Assembly: GCF_003385455.1 (NCBI RefSeq)
Contig: NZ_QNUF01000001.1
Coordinates: 186,001-250,000 of the forward strand
Reading direction: 5' to 3'
DNA: 64,000 bases
Source: Chryseobacterium rhizosphaerae
Lineage (GTDB): Bacteria; Bacteroidota; Bacteroidia; Flavobacteriales; Weeksellaceae
Shown here: positions 61,251-64,000 of the stretch, in pieces
Numbering within the stretch: the stretch's first letter is position 1
Layout: every line of letters starts with the position of its first letter
The notes under the pieces: generated by a model
What the model was told of the DNA's origin: nothing
Databases searched by the model: none
What the model saw: the letters and a program-made list of their open reading frames with translations, nothing else
Program-made: the position numbers and the translations under genes

Positions 61251-64000
61251 ATGAGTAAAACAAAATCAACAACTCAAGGAAATCCGAGAATTAATTTCTC
61301 ATCAGCGAAAGGAAAAATCATCACTCCAGACTTCTTGGACATCCAAATCGAGTCTTTCAGAGAATTTTTCCAGCTTGATACACTTCCTGAAGCCAGAAAG
61401 ACAGAAGCTCTTTACAAGACCTTCCAAGAGAATTTTCCAATTACCGATTCTAGAAATCAATTCGTATTGGAATTCCTTGACTATCTGGTAGATTCTCCAC
61501 GTTATTCAATTGATGAGTGTGTGGAAAGAGGTCTGACGTATTCAGTGCCTCTAAAAGCAAGACTTAAATTATATTGTACTGACCCGGAACACGAAGATTT
61601 CCAAACGGTGGTTCAGGATGTATATTTAGGTCCGGTTCCTTATATGACGCCTAGTGGATCTTTCATCATCAATGGTGCTGAGAGAGTTATTGTTACGCAG
61701 CTTCACCGTTCACCTGGTGTATTCTTCGGACAGACTTACCACGCGAATGGAACCAAACTATACTATTCAAGAATTATTCCTTTCAAAGGATCTTGGATGG
61801 AATTTACAACAGATATCAACAGCGTAATGTACGCGTATATCGACCGTAAGAAAAAGTTACCATTAACAACTTTATTAAGAGCTATCGGTTACGAATCTGA
61901 TAAGGATATCCTTCAGATCTTCGACCTTGCTGAAGAAGTGAAAGTTTCTAAAGCTGCCCTTAAAAAAGTGGAAGGGAGAACATTGGCTGCGAGAGTATTG
62001 AACACTTGGTTCGAAGATTTCGTAGACGAAGATACAGGTGAGGTAGTTTCTATTGAAAGAAACGAAATCATCTTGGATAGAGAAACGATTCTTGAAAAAG
62101 AACATTTAGATCTTATCCTGGATGCTGGTGTGAAATCTATTTTGATCCACAAAGAAAACAGCAATGAATTCTCTATCATCCAGAATACATTACAGAAAGA
62201 CCCTACTAACTCTGAGAAAGAAGCAGTAGAGTACATCTATCGTCAGTTAAGAAATGCAGATCCACCAGATGAGGAAACAGCAAGAGGAATTATTGAAAAA
62301 TTATTCTTCTCTGAGCAGAGATACTCTCTTGGTGAAGTAGGACGTTACAGATTGAATAAAAAATTAAGTCTAAACATCCCAACTACAACTGAAGTTCTTA
62401 CAAAAGAAGATATCATTGCGATTGTAAGACACTTAATTGAGTTAGTAAACTCAAAAACGGATGTTGATGATATTGACCACTTATCAAACAGAAGAATTAA
62501 AACTGTTGGTGAGCAGTTAGCAGGACAGTTCGGTGTAGGTCTTTCAAGAATTGCAAGAACAATTAAGGAAAGAATGAACGTTAGAGATAACGAAATCTTT
62601 ACTCCACTTGATCTTGTAAATGCTAAGACATTAACATCAGTAATCAACTCGTTCTTTGGTACCAACCAGCTTTCTCAGTTCATGGACCAAACCAACCCTC
62701 TATCAGAGATCACTCACAAGAGAAGATTATCTGCACTAGGGCCTGGTGGTTTATCAAGAGAAAGAGCAGGTTTCGAGGTTCGTGACGTTCACCATACACA
62801 CTACGGAAGAATTTGTCCGATTGAAACTCCGGAAGGACCAAACATCGGTTTGATTTCATCTTTAGGTATTTATGCGAAAATCAACAGACTAGGTTTCATC
62901 GAAACTCCATATAGAAAAGTAGAAGACAGTAAGATTAATCTTAATGCAGATCCTATTTATCTTAATGCTGAGGACGAAGAAGATAAAGTAATTGCTCAGG
63001 CAAACGTTGAATTGAACGATAGCGGAGAATTCTTAACAGACAGAATTATTGCCAGACTGGATGGTGACTACCCTGTAGTTGAGCCAGCTCAGGTAAATCT
63101 TATCGACGTTGCACCAAACCAGATCTCTGGTATTTCCGCTTCATTGATTCCATTCCTGGAGCATGATGATGCGAACCGTGCGTTGATGGGATCCAACATG
63201 ATGCGTCAGGCAGTTCCTCTATTGAAGCCACAAGCTCCAATCGTAGGTACAGGTCTGGAACAACAAGTTGCGAAAGATTCAAGAATTTTGATCAATGCAG
63301 AAGGTACAGGTACTGTAGAGTATGTGGATGCTGACAAGATCACTATTAAATACGAAAGAAGTGAAGACGAAGATTTAGTACAATTTGAGTCTGCTACTAA
63401 AACATACAACCTTACTAAGTTTAGAAAAACTAACCAGAGTACAACTATTACCCTAAGACCAAACGTAAGAGTAGGTGATGTAGTGGAAAAAGGACAGGTA
63501 CTTTGTGACGGTTATGCTACTGAAAAAGGAGAATTAGCTCTTGGTAGAAACTTAGTGGTAGCGTTCATGCCTTGGAAAGGATACAACTTTGAGGATGCAA
63601 TTGTAATCAACGAAAAAGTTGTACGTGAAGACTGGTTTACTTCAATCCACGTAGATGAATATTCTCTTGAAGTTCGTGATACCAAATTAGGTATGGAAGA
63701 GCTTACAGCAGATATTCCAAACGTTTCTGAAGAAGCTACTAAAGATCTTGACGAGAACGGTATGATCAGAATCGGTGCTGAAGTGAAGCCTGGAGATATC
63801 ATGATTGGTAAAATTACTCCAAAAGGTGAATCTGATCCGACTCCTGAAGAAAAACTTCTTAGAGCAATCTTTGGTGATAAAGCTGGTGATGTAAAAGATG
63901 CATCATTAAAAGCTGACTCTTCATTAAGAGGGGTGGTGATCAACAAGAAATTGTTCTCAAGAAACATTAAAGACAAAAAGAAAAGAACTGAAGAAAAACT
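61251..64000 (+). CDS. rpoB: RNA polymerase beta subunit, 5' part
   Basis: The first 916 codons of the catalytic beta subunit lie in the window; the gene runs off the end. The ATG at 61251 gives [20 protein letters not shown]. Visible landmarks include [23 protein letters not shown] and the rifampicin pocket [20 protein letters not shown], in which D479, H489 and S494 (E. coli 516, 526, 531) keep the sensitive-type residues. The region [13 protein letters not shown] and the conserved [19 protein letters not shown] also occur. Its own promoter and long leader follow the insertion of unrelated genes after rplL. Confidence 0.97.
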   Translation, partial: MSKTKSTTQGNPRINFSSAKGKIITPDFLDIQIESFREFFQLDTLPEARKTEALYKTFQENFPITDSRNQFVLEFLDYLVDSPRYSIDECVERGLTYSVPLKARLKLYCTDPEHEDFQTVVQDVYLGPVPYMTPSGSFIINGAERVIVTQLHRSPGVFFGQTYHANGTKLYYSRIIPFKGSWMEFTTDINSVMYAYIDRKKKLPLTTLLRAIGYESDKDILQIFDLAEEVKVSKAALKKVEGRTLAARVLNTWFEDFVDEDTGEVVSIERNEIILDRETILEKEHLDLILDAGVKSILIHKENSNEFSIIQNTLQKDPTNSEKEAVEYIYRQLRNADPPDEETARGIIEKLFFSEQRYSLGEVGRYRLNKKLSLNIPTTTEVLTKEDIIAIVRHLIELVNSKTDVDDIDHLSNRRIKTVGEQLAGQFGVGLSRIARTIKERMNVRDNEIFTPLDLVNAKTLTSVINSFFGTNQLSQFMDQTNPLSEITHKRRLSALGPGGLSRERAGFEVRDVHHTHYGRICPIETPEGPNIGLISSLGIYAKINRLGFIETPYRKVEDSKINLNADPIYLNAEDEEDKVIAQANVELNDSGEFLTDRIIARLDGDYPVVEPAQVNLIDVAPNQISGISASLIPFLEHDDANRALMGSNMMRQAVPLLKPQAPIVGTGLEQQVAKDSRILINAEGTGTVEYVDADKITIKYERSEDEDLVQFESATKTYNLTKFRKTNQSTTITLRPNVRVGDVVEKGQVLCDGYATEKGELALGRNLVVAFMPWKGYNFEDAIVINEKVVREDWFTSIHVDEYSLEVRDTKLGMEELTADIPNVSEEATKDLDENGMIRIGAEVKPGDIMIGKITPKGESDPTPEEKLLRAIFGDKAGDVKDASLKADSSLRGVVINKKLFSRNIKDKKKRTEEK

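Overview
The window looks like a chromosomal stretch from a Bacteroidota bacterium of class Flavobacteriia, most like Chryseobacterium and its relatives (genus inferred, not tested). The evidence is low GC, promoters of the TTTG-N18..20-TAnnTTTG type, no Shine-Dalgarno-led starts, many proteins with a type IX secretion (T9SS) C-terminal sorting domain, a tmRNA tag ending in ALAA, and Bacteroidota-specific families (DUF6452, DUF6048, GEVED domains).

Layout. 1-560: the 3' end of sdhB. 600-4400: a small cassette made of a Cys-rich peptide with a GG-type leader, a C39-like/VKOR/thioredoxin membrane oxidase, and a TlpA-like lipoprotein that has lost its CxxC. 4400-7110: rlmD with two Bacteroidota envelope genes. 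7400-20700: three giant T9SS-exported proteins built from shared modules (two reprolysin-like metalloproteases and one multi-FN3/GEVED protein). 20700-23900 (minus strand): coaE, an MBL-fold hydrolase, a PaiB-like gene and ruvB. 24200-29000: histidine degradation genes hutI and hutG, a DUF695-type gene between them, then an aldehyde dehydrogenase. 29100-33300 (minus): acpP-fabF-rnc-IPExxxVDY-pyk. 33700-36000: map, an uncharacterised gene pair and the tmRNA gene ssrA. 36300-38800: rpsU, xerC/D, hpf and seven tRNA genes containing a duplicated Thr-Tyr-Gly block. 38900-46800: a two-component system followed by a CusCBA-type heavy-metal RND efflux operon. 46990-48670: a membrane gene pair.

48960-64000 is the conserved information-processing cluster tuf-tRNA-Trp-secE-nusG-rplK-rplA-rplJ-rplL-rpoB, interrupted twice. 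Three secreted 'QVGINT/TGKVGIKT' paralogues lie between nusG and rplK. An AT-rich promoter, a doubtful ORF, a YadA-head-like protein and a T9SS protein with calcium-binding repeats lie between rplL and rpoB. After each insert the downstream core gene has its own strong promoter and a structured 5' leader. The roughly 320-nt rpoB leader, with a perfect 10-bp long-range pairing, and the Cys-rich peptide/VKOR cassette are the two most interesting unexplained elements.

No CRISPR array, insertion sequence, prophage or rRNA gene was seen.
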